Origin: UBA6772 sp965183875
GTDB taxonomy: Bacteria; Bacteroidota; Bacteroidia; Flavobacteriales; UBA7430
Length of the DNA stretch: 64,000 nt
Direction: 5' to 3'
Assembly: GCA_965183875.1 (NCBI GenBank)
Contig: CBCYMK010000028.1
Coordinates: 62,001-126,000 of the forward strand
Positions 20,828 to 30,133 of this stretch are shown here, piece by piece. The position numbers and the translations under genes were made by a program. A model generated the notes under the pieces. The model worked only from the letters and a program-made list of their open reading frames with translations. It made no database searches and was not told the origin of the DNA. Numbering within the stretch: position 1 is the first letter of the stretch; every line of letters starts with the position of its first letter.

Positions 20828-21919
20828 ATGAAAAACGAACAATTGCAAAGCCCAAAGAAAATACGATTAGGTATTTCTGTGGGCGATATAAATGGTATTG
20901 GCTTAGAGGTGATTATGAAAACCTTTTCCGATAGTCGGATTTTGGACTTGTGTACCCCTGTGGTGTATGCCTCTTCAAAGTTTGCAATGGCTTATCAAAA
21001 AGCCATGGAAATGAAAGGTTTTAGTTTCAATTTTGTTCGCCCAAACGCGAAGTTATTGCCAAAAAAACCAAATTTAATTAGTTGTTGGACCGAAGAGGTG
21101 GAGTTGAATTTAGGACAAGAAACTCCTGAAGGAGGGACTTATGCACTTAAGTCACTTACTGCTGCTGTAGAGGCTTTAAAGAAAGGTGATGTTGATGCTT
21201 TAGTTACTGCACCTATTAATAAGCATAATATTCAGTCTGAAGAATTTAGCTTCCCAGGTCATACAGAGTATTTAGCGAAAGAATTTGAAGGTGGTGAAGC
21301 GCTCATGTTTATGGTGGCCGATTCTTTAAGAATAGGAGTTGTTACTGGGCATATTCCAATTTCTGATGTTGCTACGTCCATTTCACAAGAGAAAATTACG
21401 CATAAAATTGAGCAAATTTACAGTTCGCTAAAACAGGATTTTAATATTAGAAATCCTAAAATAGCGGTACTCGGATTAAATCCACATAGTGGAGATAAAG
21501 GCGTAATTGGAAAAGAGGATGAGGAAGTAATAATACCTGCAGTAAAAAAAGCATTCAATTCGGGTAAGTTGGTGTATGGTCCTTATTCAGCAGATGGATT
21601 CTTTGCTTCAGATACTTTTAAACAATTTGATGCTGTTTTGGCAATGTACCACGATCAAGGTTTAATCCCTTTTAAAACTTTGTCTTTTAATAAAGGAGTA
21701 AACTTTACGGCGGGATTGTCTGTTGTTAGGACTTCTCCTGATCACGGTACAGCTTACGATTTAGCAGGTAAAAACGAAGCTCAAGAATCGTCTTTCCGCG
21801 AAGCGGTATACGCTGCTTGTAGCTTGTATAGAAATAGAATGGAGTACAAGCAGTTAAATGAAAACTCTTTAGCTGTTTCTCCTAAATCCGCTAAAAAGTG
21901 GCATTCGAAATCAAATTAA
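20828..21919 (+). CDS. pdxA: 4-hydroxythreonine-4-phosphate dehydrogenase
   Basis: 363 residues, starting MKNEQLQSPKKIRLGISVGDINGIGLEV. Metal and substrate motifs GHTEYLA, MYHDQGLIPFK and TSPDHGTAYDLAGK are intact. PdxA oxidises 4-phosphohydroxy-L-threonine in the DXP-dependent route to pyridoxal phosphate. That route uses the product of dxs, which is also in this window. In Bacteroidota pdxA often precedes the yceD-rpmF-plsX-fabH cluster, as here. Confidence 0.96.
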   Translation: MKNEQLQSPKKIRLGISVGDINGIGLEVIMKTFSDSRILDLCTPVVYASSKFAMAYQKAMEMKGFSFNFVRPNAKLLPKKPNLISCWTEEVELNLGQETPEGGTYALKSLTAAVEALKKGDVDALVTAPINKHNIQSEEFSFPGHTEYLAKEFEGGEALMFMVADSLRIGVVTGHIPISDVATSISQEKITHKIEQIYSSLKQDFNIRNPKIAVLGLNPHSGDKGVIGKEDEEVIIPAVKKAFNSGKLVYGPYSADGFFASDTFKQFDAVLAMYHDQGLIPFKTLSFNKGVNFTAGLSVVRTSPDHGTAYDLAGKNEAQESSFREAVYAACSLYRNRMEYKQLNENSLAVSPKSAKKWHSKSN

Positions 21920-21985
21920 AGGCATAAAGTTAAAATATTGTGATTTTGACATAGAAGTAATAGTTTTATTAACAAAAATTATTTC

Positions 21986-21993
21986 TATCTTTG
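21986..21993 (+). promoter_or_regulatory. -7 promoter element TAnnTTTG
   Basis: TATCTTTG lies 21 bp before the ATG at 22015 and would drive the yceD-rpmF-plsX-fabH-accB-accC operon. It covers a TTG at 21991 that would otherwise be a possible start and so supports the ATG at 22015. Confidence 0.55.
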
Positions 21994-22014
21994 CAAACCG
22001 AAAAACTAAAAGGA

Positions 22015-22545
22015 ATGAATGTGCTTTCTGATTTTATCATACCTCTAATGGGGCTTAAATTAGGCGATCATTCATATGACTTTAAGGTTAACGGAGAGTT
22101 CTTTAAAGAGTTTGACAATACTGAATTGGAAGATGGGACGCTTCAAATCGATTTGATTTTAACGAAAAGATCAAATTTGATGGAGCTTAATTTTCAAGTT
22201 AATGGGCTTATCAATAGTCTTTGTGATAAATGTGGAGGTGATTTAAACTTACCTTTGGATTATAAGGATATGAGAATTGTGAAATTCTCTCATGAAGACT
22301 TTAGTAATACCGACGATGTTCTCATACTTGGGAACGACGAACATGAATTAGATGTCTCTCATATGGTATACGAAACCATAGCTTTGGCTTTACCTACAAG
22401 AAGGGTACACGACGAAGTGGAAAATGGTCAAGTATGCGACAAAGAAGCATTGTTGAAGATTGAAGAATACTTAGAACAAGACGAAGAAGAAGATGTTGAC
22501 TCTCGTTGGTCGGCATTAAAAAATTTATTAACGGATAAAGAATAA
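22015..22545 (+). CDS. YceD/DUF177 family protein (176 aa)
   Basis: It carries the DUF177 core with the CxxC of LCDKCGGDLNLPL and a further Cys in QVCDKEALLKIEEYL, then an acidic tail and SRWSALKNLL. DUF177 proteins sit next to rpmF across bacteria and are linked to 23S rRNA accumulation and large-subunit assembly. rpmF follows after 6 bp. The ATG at 22015 is favoured by the -7 element upstream. Confidence 0.9.
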   Translation: MNVLSDFIIPLMGLKLGDHSYDFKVNGEFFKEFDNTELEDGTLQIDLILTKRSNLMELNFQVNGLINSLCDKCGGDLNLPLDYKDMRIVKFSHEDFSNTDDVLILGNDEHELDVSHMVYETIALALPTRRVHDEVENGQVCDKEALLKIEEYLEQDEEEDVDSRWSALKNLLTDKE

Positions 22546-22551
22546 GGCAAA

Positions 22552-22728
22552 ATGGCACATCCTAAACGAAAAATATCGAAGCAAAGACGTGACAAAAGAA
22601 GAACTCACTACAAAGCAGTAGCTCCTACTGTAGCTGTATGTTCTACTACTGGTGAAGCTCACTTATACCACAGAGCTTACTGGCACGAAGGAAAAATGTA
22701 CTACAAAGGTAACGTAGTTATCGCATAG
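22552..22728 (+). CDS. rpmF: 50S ribosomal protein L32
   Basis: 58 residues, MAHPKRKISKQRRDKRRTHY at the start, which is the unmistakable L32 N-terminus. It lacks the full zinc-ribbon: only one Cys is present (CSTTGEAHLYH), as in many Bacteroidota L32 proteins. It lies 6 bp after the DUF177 gene and 128 bp before plsX, the conserved order. Confidence 0.97.
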   Translation: MAHPKRKISKQRRDKRRTHYKAVAPTVAVCSTTGEAHLYHRAYWHEGKMYYKGNVVIA

Positions 22729-22856
22729 TATTTGCTGCAGCGTATTTTTTCGCTAAACGCGATTTTTTATCCTGTTTTACTGTACGTACAAAGATTTTAT
22801 GTAGATTTAGACCCTGTTTCAAGAGGTTTAAATCTACATTTTTATTTTTCAGATAA

Positions 22857-23798
22857 ATGAGAATAGGACTTGATGTAATGGGAGGGGATTTTGCCCCTTC
22901 AGCTACTGTAAAAGGTGCAATATTAGCTCAACAAGACTTGGCTAAAGGTTCGGTTATCGTATTAATTGGCGATGAATCGAAAATTAAGGCTGAGCTTGAA
23001 CGAGAAAATATTGCTTTAACTACATTCGAGATTATTCATGCTCCAGACCAAATAAGTATGGCTGAGCATCCTACTAAAGCTTTTGTTAAGAAGCCTAAGT
23101 CATCTATTTCTGTTGGTTTTCATTCCTTAAAAGAAGGGGTAATAGACGGATTTGCAAGTGCTGGAAATTCAGGTGCTATGCTAGTAGGTGCGTTTTATAC
23201 CGTAAAATCTATCACCGGCGTTATTCGACCTTCAATTACAAGTATTCTTCCAAAAGAAAATGGTGGTCTAGGGCTTATTCTGGATGTTGGTATTAATGCC
23301 GATTGTAAGCCAGATGTACTCAATCAATTTGCTATATTGGGCTCTCTTTACGCTGAGCATGTTCACGGAATTGCTAATCCAAAAGTAGCTTTGCTAAATA
23401 TAGGCGAAGAAGAAGGGAAAGGTAATTTATTGTCTCAAGCAGCATACCACTTAATGAAAGATTCAGAAGATTTTAATTTTGTGGGAAATGTAGAAGGACG
23501 TGACTTGTTTAACGATGCAGCAGACGTAATCGTTTGCGATGGGTTCACGGGGAATATTGTGCTTAAACAGGCTGAAGCGTTTTATACGCTGACCAAAAAA
23601 AGAGGATTGAAAGACGCATATTTCGATCGATTTAATTACGAAAATTACGGCGGAACTCCGATATTAGGAGTTAATGGTACCGTAGTCATAGGTCATGGGA
23701 TTTCTAATGCCAAGGCCATAAAAAATATGCTTCTGCATACAGCAGAAGTAATTGACGCTAAATTGTCAGAAAAAATTAAAATAGCTTTCCAAGGATGA
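22857..23798 (+). CDS. plsX: phosphate acyltransferase PlsX
   Basis: 313 residues with the starting motif MRIGLDVMGGDFAP and the internal block VCDGFTGNIVLKQAEAF. PlsX makes acyl-phosphate from acyl-ACP, feeding PlsY in phospholipid synthesis. Its stop overlaps the fabH start by 4 bp (ATGA), so the two are translationally coupled. Confidence 0.96.
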   Translation: MRIGLDVMGGDFAPSATVKGAILAQQDLAKGSVIVLIGDESKIKAELERENIALTTFEIIHAPDQISMAEHPTKAFVKKPKSSISVGFHSLKEGVIDGFASAGNSGAMLVGAFYTVKSITGVIRPSITSILPKENGGLGLILDVGINADCKPDVLNQFAILGSLYAEHVHGIANPKVALLNIGEEEGKGNLLSQAAYHLMKDSEDFNFVGNVEGRDLFNDAADVIVCDGFTGNIVLKQAEAFYTLTKKRGLKDAYFDRFNYENYGGTPILGVNGTVVIGHGISNAKAIKNMLLHTAEVIDAKLSEKIKIAFQG

Positions 23799-24784
23799 GC
23801 AAAATAACTGCAGCTATAACAGGAGTTAACGGTTGGACTCCAGAGTATAGGTTAACAAACGAAGAACTATCTACTTTGGTAGATACGAACGATGAATGGA
23901 TAACTTCTCGTACCGGAATAAAGGAAAGGAGAATTCTAAAAGGTGAAGGCCTAGGAAGTTCTGATCTCGGTGCCAATGCTATAAATGGCCTCTTGAAAAA
24001 GAAAAATATGAAAGCCGAGGAAATCGACTTGATTATTTGTGCTACTGCTACACCAGATATGCTATTTCCTGCTACTGCCTGTGTGATTGCAGATAAAGTA
24101 GGTGCGAAAAATGCTTTTGGTTTCGACTTGATGGCCGCTTGTTCTGGTTTCCTTTTTGCCTTAGCAACCGCTTCAAAATACATAGAAACTGGATCTTATA
24201 AGAAGATAATTGTTGTAGGTGCCGATAAGATGTCTTCTATTGTAGATTATGAAGATCGCCAAACTTGTGTTATTTTTGGTGATGGTGCTGGAGCAGTATT
24301 GCTAGAGCCAACAGAAGATGGTCTTGGAATTCAAGATTCTATTTTAAAGAGTGATGGTGCTGGCCGAGAATATCTACACATGAAAGGTGGAGGTTCTGTA
24401 AAACCATCAACACACGAAACAGTAGATGCTAAAGATCATTTCATCTACCAAGATGGTCAAACGGTATTCAAATTTGCAGTTACCAATATGGCGGATGTGT
24501 CAGCTGAAATAATGGAACGTAATAATTTAACCGGTGACGATGTTGCTTGGTTAGTTCCTCATCAAGCCAACAAACGTATTATTGACGCTACTGCACGAAG
24601 AATGGGTGTGGGAACAGATAAAGTAATGTTGAATATCCAGAAATACGGAAATACAACTAACGGAACTATCCCATTGTGTTTATGGGAATGGGAAGATAAA
24701 TTAAAGAAAGGTGATAACCTGGTTTTAGCTGCCTTTGGGGGTGGTTTTACATGGGGTTCGATTTACCTTAAGTGGGCATATTAA
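23795..24784 (+). CDS. fabH: 3-oxoacyl-ACP synthase III
   Basis: 329 residues. Catalytic Cys116 lies in AACSGF, the His in VPHQANKRI and the Asn in YGNTTNGTIPL. The early motif TNDEWITSRTGIKERR is typical of FabH. It starts fatty-acid chains by condensing acetyl-CoA (or branched primers) with malonyl-ACP. It sits between plsX and accB, with a 27-bp gap before accB. Confidence 0.97.
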   Translation: MSKITAAITGVNGWTPEYRLTNEELSTLVDTNDEWITSRTGIKERRILKGEGLGSSDLGANAINGLLKKKNMKAEEIDLIICATATPDMLFPATACVIADKVGAKNAFGFDLMAACSGFLFALATASKYIETGSYKKIIVVGADKMSSIVDYEDRQTCVIFGDGAGAVLLEPTEDGLGIQDSILKSDGAGREYLHMKGGGSVKPSTHETVDAKDHFIYQDGQTVFKFAVTNMADVSAEIMERNNLTGDDVAWLVPHQANKRIIDATARRMGVGTDKVMLNIQKYGNTTNGTIPLCLWEWEDKLKKGDNLVLAAFGGGFTWGSIYLKWAY

Positions 24785-24811
24785 ACAGAACAAATAACAT
24801 TAACTATTGTT

Positions 24812-25339
24812 ATGGCATTAGATCTTAAAGAAATACAAGAACTTATAAAGTTCGTTGCAAAGTCCGGAGCTTCCGAAGTTGATTTGGAAATTGGCGAAAT
24901 GAAAATTTCAATTAAAACTCCACCTAAAAAAGGTAGAGGCGATGCACAAGTTGAAACTATTGTACAGCAAATTCCTGTTGCTGCACCTGGTATGGCGCAA
25001 ATGGCTATGCCAATGGCTGCACCTATTGCACAAGCTGTACCTGTAGAGGCTGCACCGGTTGCTACTCCTGCTGCTCCTGCAGCAGATGAAGAGTCAAAAT
25101 ACATTACTATTAAGTCGCCTATGATTGGGACTTTCTACCGTAAGCCTTCTCCAGATAAAGATGCTTTTGCATCAGTTGGAGATGAAGTTTCTGTAGGTTC
25201 TGTAGTTTGTATTGTTGAAGCAATGAAATTATTTAACGAAATTGAATCGGAAGTTTCTGGTAAAATTGTAAAAGTATTGGTAGACGATATGAGTCCTATC
25301 GAATACGACCAGCCATTATTTTTGGTAGATCCTTCTTAA
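24812..25339 (+). CDS. accB: biotin carboxyl carrier protein of acetyl-CoA carboxylase
   Basis: 175 residues. An N-terminal helical part is followed by an Ala/Pro-rich linker (about 60-95) and the biotinyl domain. Lys139 in CIVEAMKLFNEIE is the biotinylation site. It carries carboxybiotin between biotin carboxylase (accC, next gene, 18 bp away) and the carboxyltransferase in the malonyl-CoA step. Confidence 0.97.
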   Translation: MALDLKEIQELIKFVAKSGASEVDLEIGEMKISIKTPPKKGRGDAQVETIVQQIPVAAPGMAQMAMPMAAPIAQAVPVEAAPVATPAAPAADEESKYITIKSPMIGTFYRKPSPDKDAFASVGDEVSVGSVVCIVEAMKLFNEIESEVSGKIVKVLVDDMSPIEYDQPLFLVDPS

Positions 25340-25357
25340 TTTTTACGAACATAAAAG

Positions 25358-26704
25358 ATGACTATGTTTAAGAAAATTCTGATCGCCAACCGTGGTGAAA
25401 TTGCCCTACGCGTTATTCGTACCGCGAGAGAAATGGGTATTAAAACGGTGGCTGTGTATTCTACTGCTGATGTAGATAGTTTACATGTTAAATTTGCGGA
25501 TGAAGCAGTATGTATTGGCCCTGCCAGTAGTACTGACTCATACCTTAAAATCCCTAATATTATAGCTGCTGCTGAAATAACCAATGCCGATGCGATACAT
25601 CCTGGCTATGGGTTTTTAGCAGAAAACTCTAACTTTTCTAAAATTTGTGAAGAAAACGACCTTAAGTTTATTGGGGCTTCTCCAGAAATGATTGATGGAA
25701 TGGGAGATAAAGCTAATGCTAAAGCTACCATGAAAGCGGCTAAAGTTCCTACTATTCCTGGTTCAGAAGGAATTTTGGATACTTATGATGAAGCTGAAGC
25801 TTTGGCAATAGATATGGGCTTTCCTGTAATGCTTAAAGCTACTGCCGGTGGTGGTGGTAAAGGAATGCGTGCTGTTTATAAATTAGAGAATTTCCAAAAT
25901 GCTTGGGATTCTGCACGTCAGGAAGCTGCTGCTGCTTTTGGGAATGATGGTATGTACATGGAGAAGTTAATTCTTGAGCCGCGACATATAGAAATCCAAA
26001 TTATAGGTGATTCTAACGGAAAAGCTTGTCACTTGTCAGAAAGAGATTGCTCTGTGCAAAGAAGACATCAAAAGCTAACCGAAGAAGCGCCTTCTCCATT
26101 TATGACTAAGGATCTTCGTAAACGTATGGGAGAGGCTGCTGTTAGAGCTGCCGAAGCTGTAAAATATGAAGGTGCTGGTACTGTTGAGTTCTTAGTTGAT
26201 AAGGACAGAAACTTCTACTTTATGGAAATGAATACTCGTATTCAGGTTGAACACCCCGTAACAGAAGAGGTTATTAACTACGATTTAATTGCAGAGCAAA
26301 TTAAGGTTGCCGCAGGGATCCCTATTTCAGGAGAAAACTACGAGCCAACATCTCATGCCATTGAATGTAGAATTAATGCAGAAGATCCTCATAATGATTT
26401 CAGACCTTGTCCAGGTAAGATCACTAATTATCATGCTCCTGGTGGGCACGGTGTAAGAGTTGATACACACGTGTATTCTGGCTATGTTATCCCACCTTAT
26501 TACGATTCTATGATTGCGAAATTAATAACGGTTGCGCAAACAAGAGATGAGGCTATAGAGAAAATGAAAAGAGCTCTCAGAGAATTTACTATCGAAGGGG
26601 TGAAAACAACTATTCCTTTCCACTTACAATTGATGGATGATCCAGCTTATAGATCTGGGAATTATACCACCAAGTTTATGGAAGACTTTGTAATGAAGAA
26701 GTAA
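25358..26704 (+). CDS. accC: biotin carboxylase of acetyl-CoA carboxylase
   Basis: 448 residues. It starts MTMFKKILIANRGEIALRVI; the second Met at 25364 is an equally good start. ATP-grasp motifs are complete: KATAGGGGKGMR, ERDCSVQRRHQKL, FMEMNTRIQVEHPVTEE. It carboxylates the biotin on AccB. It ends the operon, followed by a bidirectional terminator shared with dxs. Confidence 0.97.
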   Translation: MTMFKKILIANRGEIALRVIRTAREMGIKTVAVYSTADVDSLHVKFADEAVCIGPASSTDSYLKIPNIIAAAEITNADAIHPGYGFLAENSNFSKICEENDLKFIGASPEMIDGMGDKANAKATMKAAKVPTIPGSEGILDTYDEAEALAIDMGFPVMLKATAGGGGKGMRAVYKLENFQNAWDSARQEAAAAFGNDGMYMEKLILEPRHIEIQIIGDSNGKACHLSERDCSVQRRHQKLTEEAPSPFMTKDLRKRMGEAAVRAAEAVKYEGAGTVEFLVDKDRNFYFMEMNTRIQVEHPVTEEVINYDLIAEQIKVAAGIPISGENYEPTSHAIECRINAEDPHNDFRPCPGKITNYHAPGGHGVRVDTHVYSGYVIPPYYDSMIAKLITVAQTRDEAIEKMKRALREFTIEGVKTTIPFHLQLMDDPAYRSGNYTTKFMEDFVMKK

Positions 26705-26722
26705 TTTCCAATTCATATTAAA

Positions 26723-26756
26723 AAAAAAGCCCTCTCGATTTCGAGAGGGCTTTTTT
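26723..26756. terminator. bidirectional intrinsic terminator
   Basis: A 16-bp perfect stem (A6-GCCCTCTCGA / TCGAGAGGGC-T6) with a 2-base formal loop, between the convergent accC and dxs. Confidence 0.9.
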
Positions 26757-26784
26757 AATATAGGAGTTTATATTAGCTAGCGCT

Positions 26785-28728
26785 TTAATGGCTATGTTTT
26801 AGCTTAGTTCTAATCTGTTCGATAATTCTTTTAACACCTTCTTTATCGTATGCACAATCCGATTGTAATTGTAGCTGAGGGCCGTGTTCAATAAACTCAT
26901 CTGGCACCCCTAGTCTGTAAACAGACGAATGGTATTGATGGTCTGCCATGAATTCAATCACTGCTGATCCAACACCGCCTGTAATACATCCATCTTCAAT
27001 AGTAATAATATGGCTGTAGTTTTGGAAAACTTCGTGTAGAAGGTTTTGGTCTAATGGTTTTGCAAATCTCAAATCGTAATGTGCAATTTGGATGCCTTCT
27101 TTGTCGTATTCGTTACATGCATCCATCGCGTAATTTCCAACGTGTCCGAAACTTAAAATAGCGATGTCTTTTCCAGAACGCAATTTACGGCCAGACCCAA
27201 TTTCAATAGATTCAAATTCGGTTTTCCATTCGGGCATAACTCCTTTTCCTCGAGGATAGCGAATTGTAAAAGGTCCGTGGTCTTTTTCTTGTGAGGTAAA
27301 CATTAGATTTCTTAGCTCTCCTTCGTTCATAGGAGCAGAAATTATCATGTTCGGAATACACCTAAAAAAAGCAATATCAAAGGTTCCGTGATGTGTGGGG
27401 CCATCGTCTCCAACTAAGCCGGCACGATCTAAACAAAACACCACATTAAGTTTCTGGATTGCTACATCGTGTACCACCTGATCGAAGGCTCTTTGCATAA
27501 AGCTAGAGTATATATTGCAAAAGGGAGTAAAGCCTTGGGTGGCCATTCCAGCAGAAAAAGTTACTGCATGTTGTTCTGCTATACCTACATCAAATGCTCT
27601 GTCAGGCATTTCTTCCATCATGTATTTTAAAGAACATCCAGTGGGCATTGCTGGGGTTATCCCAACAATTTTTTCGTTCTTTTTTGCCAACTCTATGATA
27701 GTATGTCCAAATACATCTTGGTATTTTGGAGCCTCAGTTTTAGGCTTTTTTATACTGATAATTTCACCTGTATCTTTGTTGAAAAGCCCAGGTGCATGCC
27801 ATTTAGTAGTGTCTCCTTCTTCGGCAGGCTTATATCCTTTACCTTTAGTGGTAATACAGTGAAGAATTTTAGGTCCAGGGATGTCTTTTAAATCCGCTAA
27901 AATTTTCACCATATGCTCTACATCGTGCCCATCTACAGGGCCAAAATATCTAAAGTTTAAGGATTCAAAATAGTTGCTCTGTTCAAGCATAGAGGACTTT
28001 ACAGCATTTTCTACCTTTTTTACTAGCGATTGTGCGTTAGGTCCAAACTTGCTTATTTTACCGAGTAAATCCCAAACTTCATCTTTAATTTTATTGTAAG
28101 TATGTGAGGTGGTAATGTCTGTGAGATATTCTTTTAATGCTCCTACATTAGGATCTATAGACATGCAGTTATCATTAAGGATAACCAACATATTTGAGTT
28201 TTCTATACCTGCATGATTTAGCGCTTCAAAAGCTTGCCCTCCTGTAAGTGCTCCATCGCCTATTACCGCTATATGCTGTTTTTGTGCATCTCCTTTTAGT
28301 TGAGAAGCAACTGCCATTCCTAGAGCTGCTCCAATAGAAGTTGAGGAGTGTCCTACTCCAAAAGCATCATATTCACTCTCATCCCGCTTAGGAAACCCAC
28401 TAATACCTTTGTACTTTCTGTTCGTGTGAAAAACATCTTTTCTACCTGTAAGAATTTTATGTCCGTATGCTTGATGTCCTACGTCCCAAACTAACTGGTC
28501 TTCGGGAGTGTTGAATACATAATGTAGTGCAACGGTAAGTTCAACCACACCTAAACTAGCCCCAAAGTGACCTCCGTTGGTAGATACTTGGTCTACAATA
28601 AATTGACGCAACTCGGTAGAAACTTGAGGTAAGTCTATTGCTTCCAGTTTTCTTAAGTCGGTCGGATTATTTATTGATCCTAGTAAAGATTTCACTTTGT
28701 TGTGTGGTATTGGAGGTGAGTATTTCAA
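26785..28728 (-). CDS. dxs: 1-deoxy-D-xylulose-5-phosphate synthase
   Basis: 647 residues. Thiamine diphosphate motifs are GDGALTGGQAFEALNHAG and LNDN. The transketolase central block DRAGLVGDDGPTHHGTFDIAFFR and the C-terminal domain (ITIEDGCITGGVGSAV) are present. It condenses pyruvate and glyceraldehyde-3-phosphate to DXP, the precursor of isoprenoids (MEP pathway), thiamine and pyridoxal phosphate. It is a single gene, divergent from the ECF sigma factor with 90 bp between the starts. Confidence 0.97.
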   Translation of the reverse strand: MKYSPPIPHNKVKSLLGSINNPTDLRKLEAIDLPQVSTELRQFIVDQVSTNGGHFGASLGVVELTVALHYVFNTPEDQLVWDVGHQAYGHKILTGRKDVFHTNRKYKGISGFPKRDESEYDAFGVGHSSTSIGAALGMAVASQLKGDAQKQHIAVIGDGALTGGQAFEALNHAGIENSNMLVILNDNCMSIDPNVGALKEYLTDITTSHTYNKIKDEVWDLLGKISKFGPNAQSLVKKVENAVKSSMLEQSNYFESLNFRYFGPVDGHDVEHMVKILADLKDIPGPKILHCITTKGKGYKPAEEGDTTKWHAPGLFNKDTGEIISIKKPKTEAPKYQDVFGHTIIELAKKNEKIVGITPAMPTGCSLKYMMEEMPDRAFDVGIAEQHAVTFSAGMATQGFTPFCNIYSSFMQRAFDQVVHDVAIQKLNVVFCLDRAGLVGDDGPTHHGTFDIAFFRCIPNMIISAPMNEGELRNLMFTSQEKDHGPFTIRYPRGKGVMPEWKTEFESIEIGSGRKLRSGKDIAILSFGHVGNYAMDACNEYDKEGIQIAHYDLRFAKPLDQNLLHEVFQNYSHIITIEDGCITGGVGSAVIEFMADHQYHSSVYRLGVPDEFIEHGPQLQLQSDCAYDKEGVKRIIEQIRTKLKHSH

Positions 28729-28818
28729 TCAATTGCAAATGTACTAAACTAATAGTAGAAATTATATTTTGGAATTGAGTAAAAAAGACGGATATTTAAA
28801 ATTCTAATTTTATACTCA

Positions 28819-29364
28819 ATGACTAATAAGGAACTCATAGATTCTATATATCACAACGATGAAAAGGTGATCGAATCTCTGTACCATGACTATAGGTCAC
28901 ACTTTATTTCTTGGGCCCTTGTAGAATATAAGATATCTAAAGACGACGCTAAAGATCTATTTCAAGAAGTGATGGTTGTGTTAGTTGTGAAAATTCAAAG
29001 AAAAAAAATTATTGAAATTACTACTACTGTAAAAACATTCCTATTTGGTATTGGGAAGCAATTAATAAGAAATAATATTAAACTCAAATACAATAGAGAG
29101 TCAAGACAACAGCAATTCTATTATCAATCTGATAAATCCGACCAAAACATAGAGGTTGATGATAATTATGGTCTTGTAATTTCTGAATTGTCAAATATGA
29201 AAATGCCCTGTAAGTCTATCCTTTATCAGTATTATTTAGATAATTTGAGTTTAAATGAAATAGCACTATCTTTGGGCTATAAATCGGCTAAAAGTGTTAA
29301 AGTACAGAAGTATAGGTGTTTGAAGACACTCAAAGATGAAATATTTAAAGTTAAAGTAAAATAA
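28819..29364 (+). CDS. ECF-type sigma-70 factor (181 aa)
   Basis: Region 2 is recognisable around residues 20-75 (HDYRSHFISWA, DAKDLFQEVMVVL, TFLFGIGKQLI) and region 4 at about 125-175 (CKSILYQYYLDNLSLNEIALSLGY, then a basic helix). The fold is standard but the sequence is lysine-rich and diverged, as in Bacteroidota ECF factors paired with unknown regulators. It is followed 4 bp later by a one-helix TPR protein in the anti-sigma position, and that gene overlaps a convergent TPR-CHAT gene. These three probably form one signalling unit. Confidence 0.85.
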   Translation: MTNKELIDSIYHNDEKVIESLYHDYRSHFISWALVEYKISKDDAKDLFQEVMVVLVVKIQRKKIIEITTTVKTFLFGIGKQLIRNNIKLKYNRESRQQQFYYQSDKSDQNIEVDDNYGLVISELSNMKMPCKSILYQYYLDNLSLNEIALSLGYKSAKSVKVQKYRCLKTLKDEIFKVKVK

Positions 29365-29368
29365 TAGT

Positions 29369-30133
29369 ATGGTATTTAGTGCAAAAAAAATTGAGCTTAT
29401 AGAGCGTTATTATAATGAAGATTTATCTCCAGAAGAATTAGATTTTTTTATGGAACAGATGGTGAAAGATTCAAATTTTGCTGAAGAAGTAAAACAATTT
29501 AGTTTTGTTTTTGAAGGCATAGATGAGTTGCGATCTCTAGAAATGAAAAATAAATTTAATATATACGAAAGGCAGTATCTGGCTGATTCTAAGAGGTCTC
29601 GATTTGTTAAGTTCACGCGTAAGTCAGCTTCTATGGCGGCCGCTTTTTCCATCTTACTAATGTCAACGGCTTATTTGTTTGTCTTTACTAATCCTTCTGT
29701 GAATACAGCAGAAGTGTATGCACAATATTTTGAGGCTTATCCTAATGTTATAGCACCTGTAACTAGATCGCTTAATCAGGATCTTGGAGCCGTGTTTTTA
29801 GCGATGAACAAATACGATTCTAATAATTATACAGATGCAATAACTGCTTTTGATGACTTGTTGGATCATAATCCATTGCAAAATGAAATTCTATTTTACA
29901 AAGCTGTCTCGTTAATGTCTACCGGCAAGCATAAGGAAGCTAAGGTTCAGCTAGAGTTAATGGATGAATACGGTCAATTTAAAAATCAAAGAAAATGGTA
30001 CTTAGCTCTTGCATCTCTTCAGTTAGAAGAGTTTGCAGAAACGCAAGAACTACTTACTAGTATAGTTCAAGATCAAAGCTCTTATTCTGTGTATGCTCAG
30101 GAATTGTTAAGCGAGTTTTTTTCCAATAAATAA
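29369..30133 (+). CDS. one-helix membrane TPR protein, putative anti-sigma factor
   Basis: 254 residues. The N-terminal part (1-80) is acidic and resembles the cytoplasmic domain of Bacteroidota anti-sigma proteins (IERYYNEDLSPEELDFFMEQ). One membrane helix lies at about 88-108. The C-terminal 140 residues look like tetratricopeptide repeats (YTDAITAFDDLLDHNP, ILFYKAVSLMSTGKHKEAKVQ). No zinc-binding HxxxCxxC was seen. The topology predicts the TPR part outside the cytosol. It starts 4 bp after the ECF factor gene. Its last 27 bp overlap, tail to tail, the end of the CHAT gene. Anti-sigma function is inferred from position and topology. Confidence 0.75.
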   Translation: MVFSAKKIELIERYYNEDLSPEELDFFMEQMVKDSNFAEEVKQFSFVFEGIDELRSLEMKNKFNIYERQYLADSKRSRFVKFTRKSASMAAAFSILLMSTAYLFVFTNPSVNTAEVYAQYFEAYPNVIAPVTRSLNQDLGAVFLAMNKYDSNNYTDAITAFDDLLDHNPLQNEILFYKAVSLMSTGKHKEAKVQLELMDEYGQFKNQRKWYLALASLQLEEFAETQELLTSIVQDQSSYSVYAQELLSEFFSNK

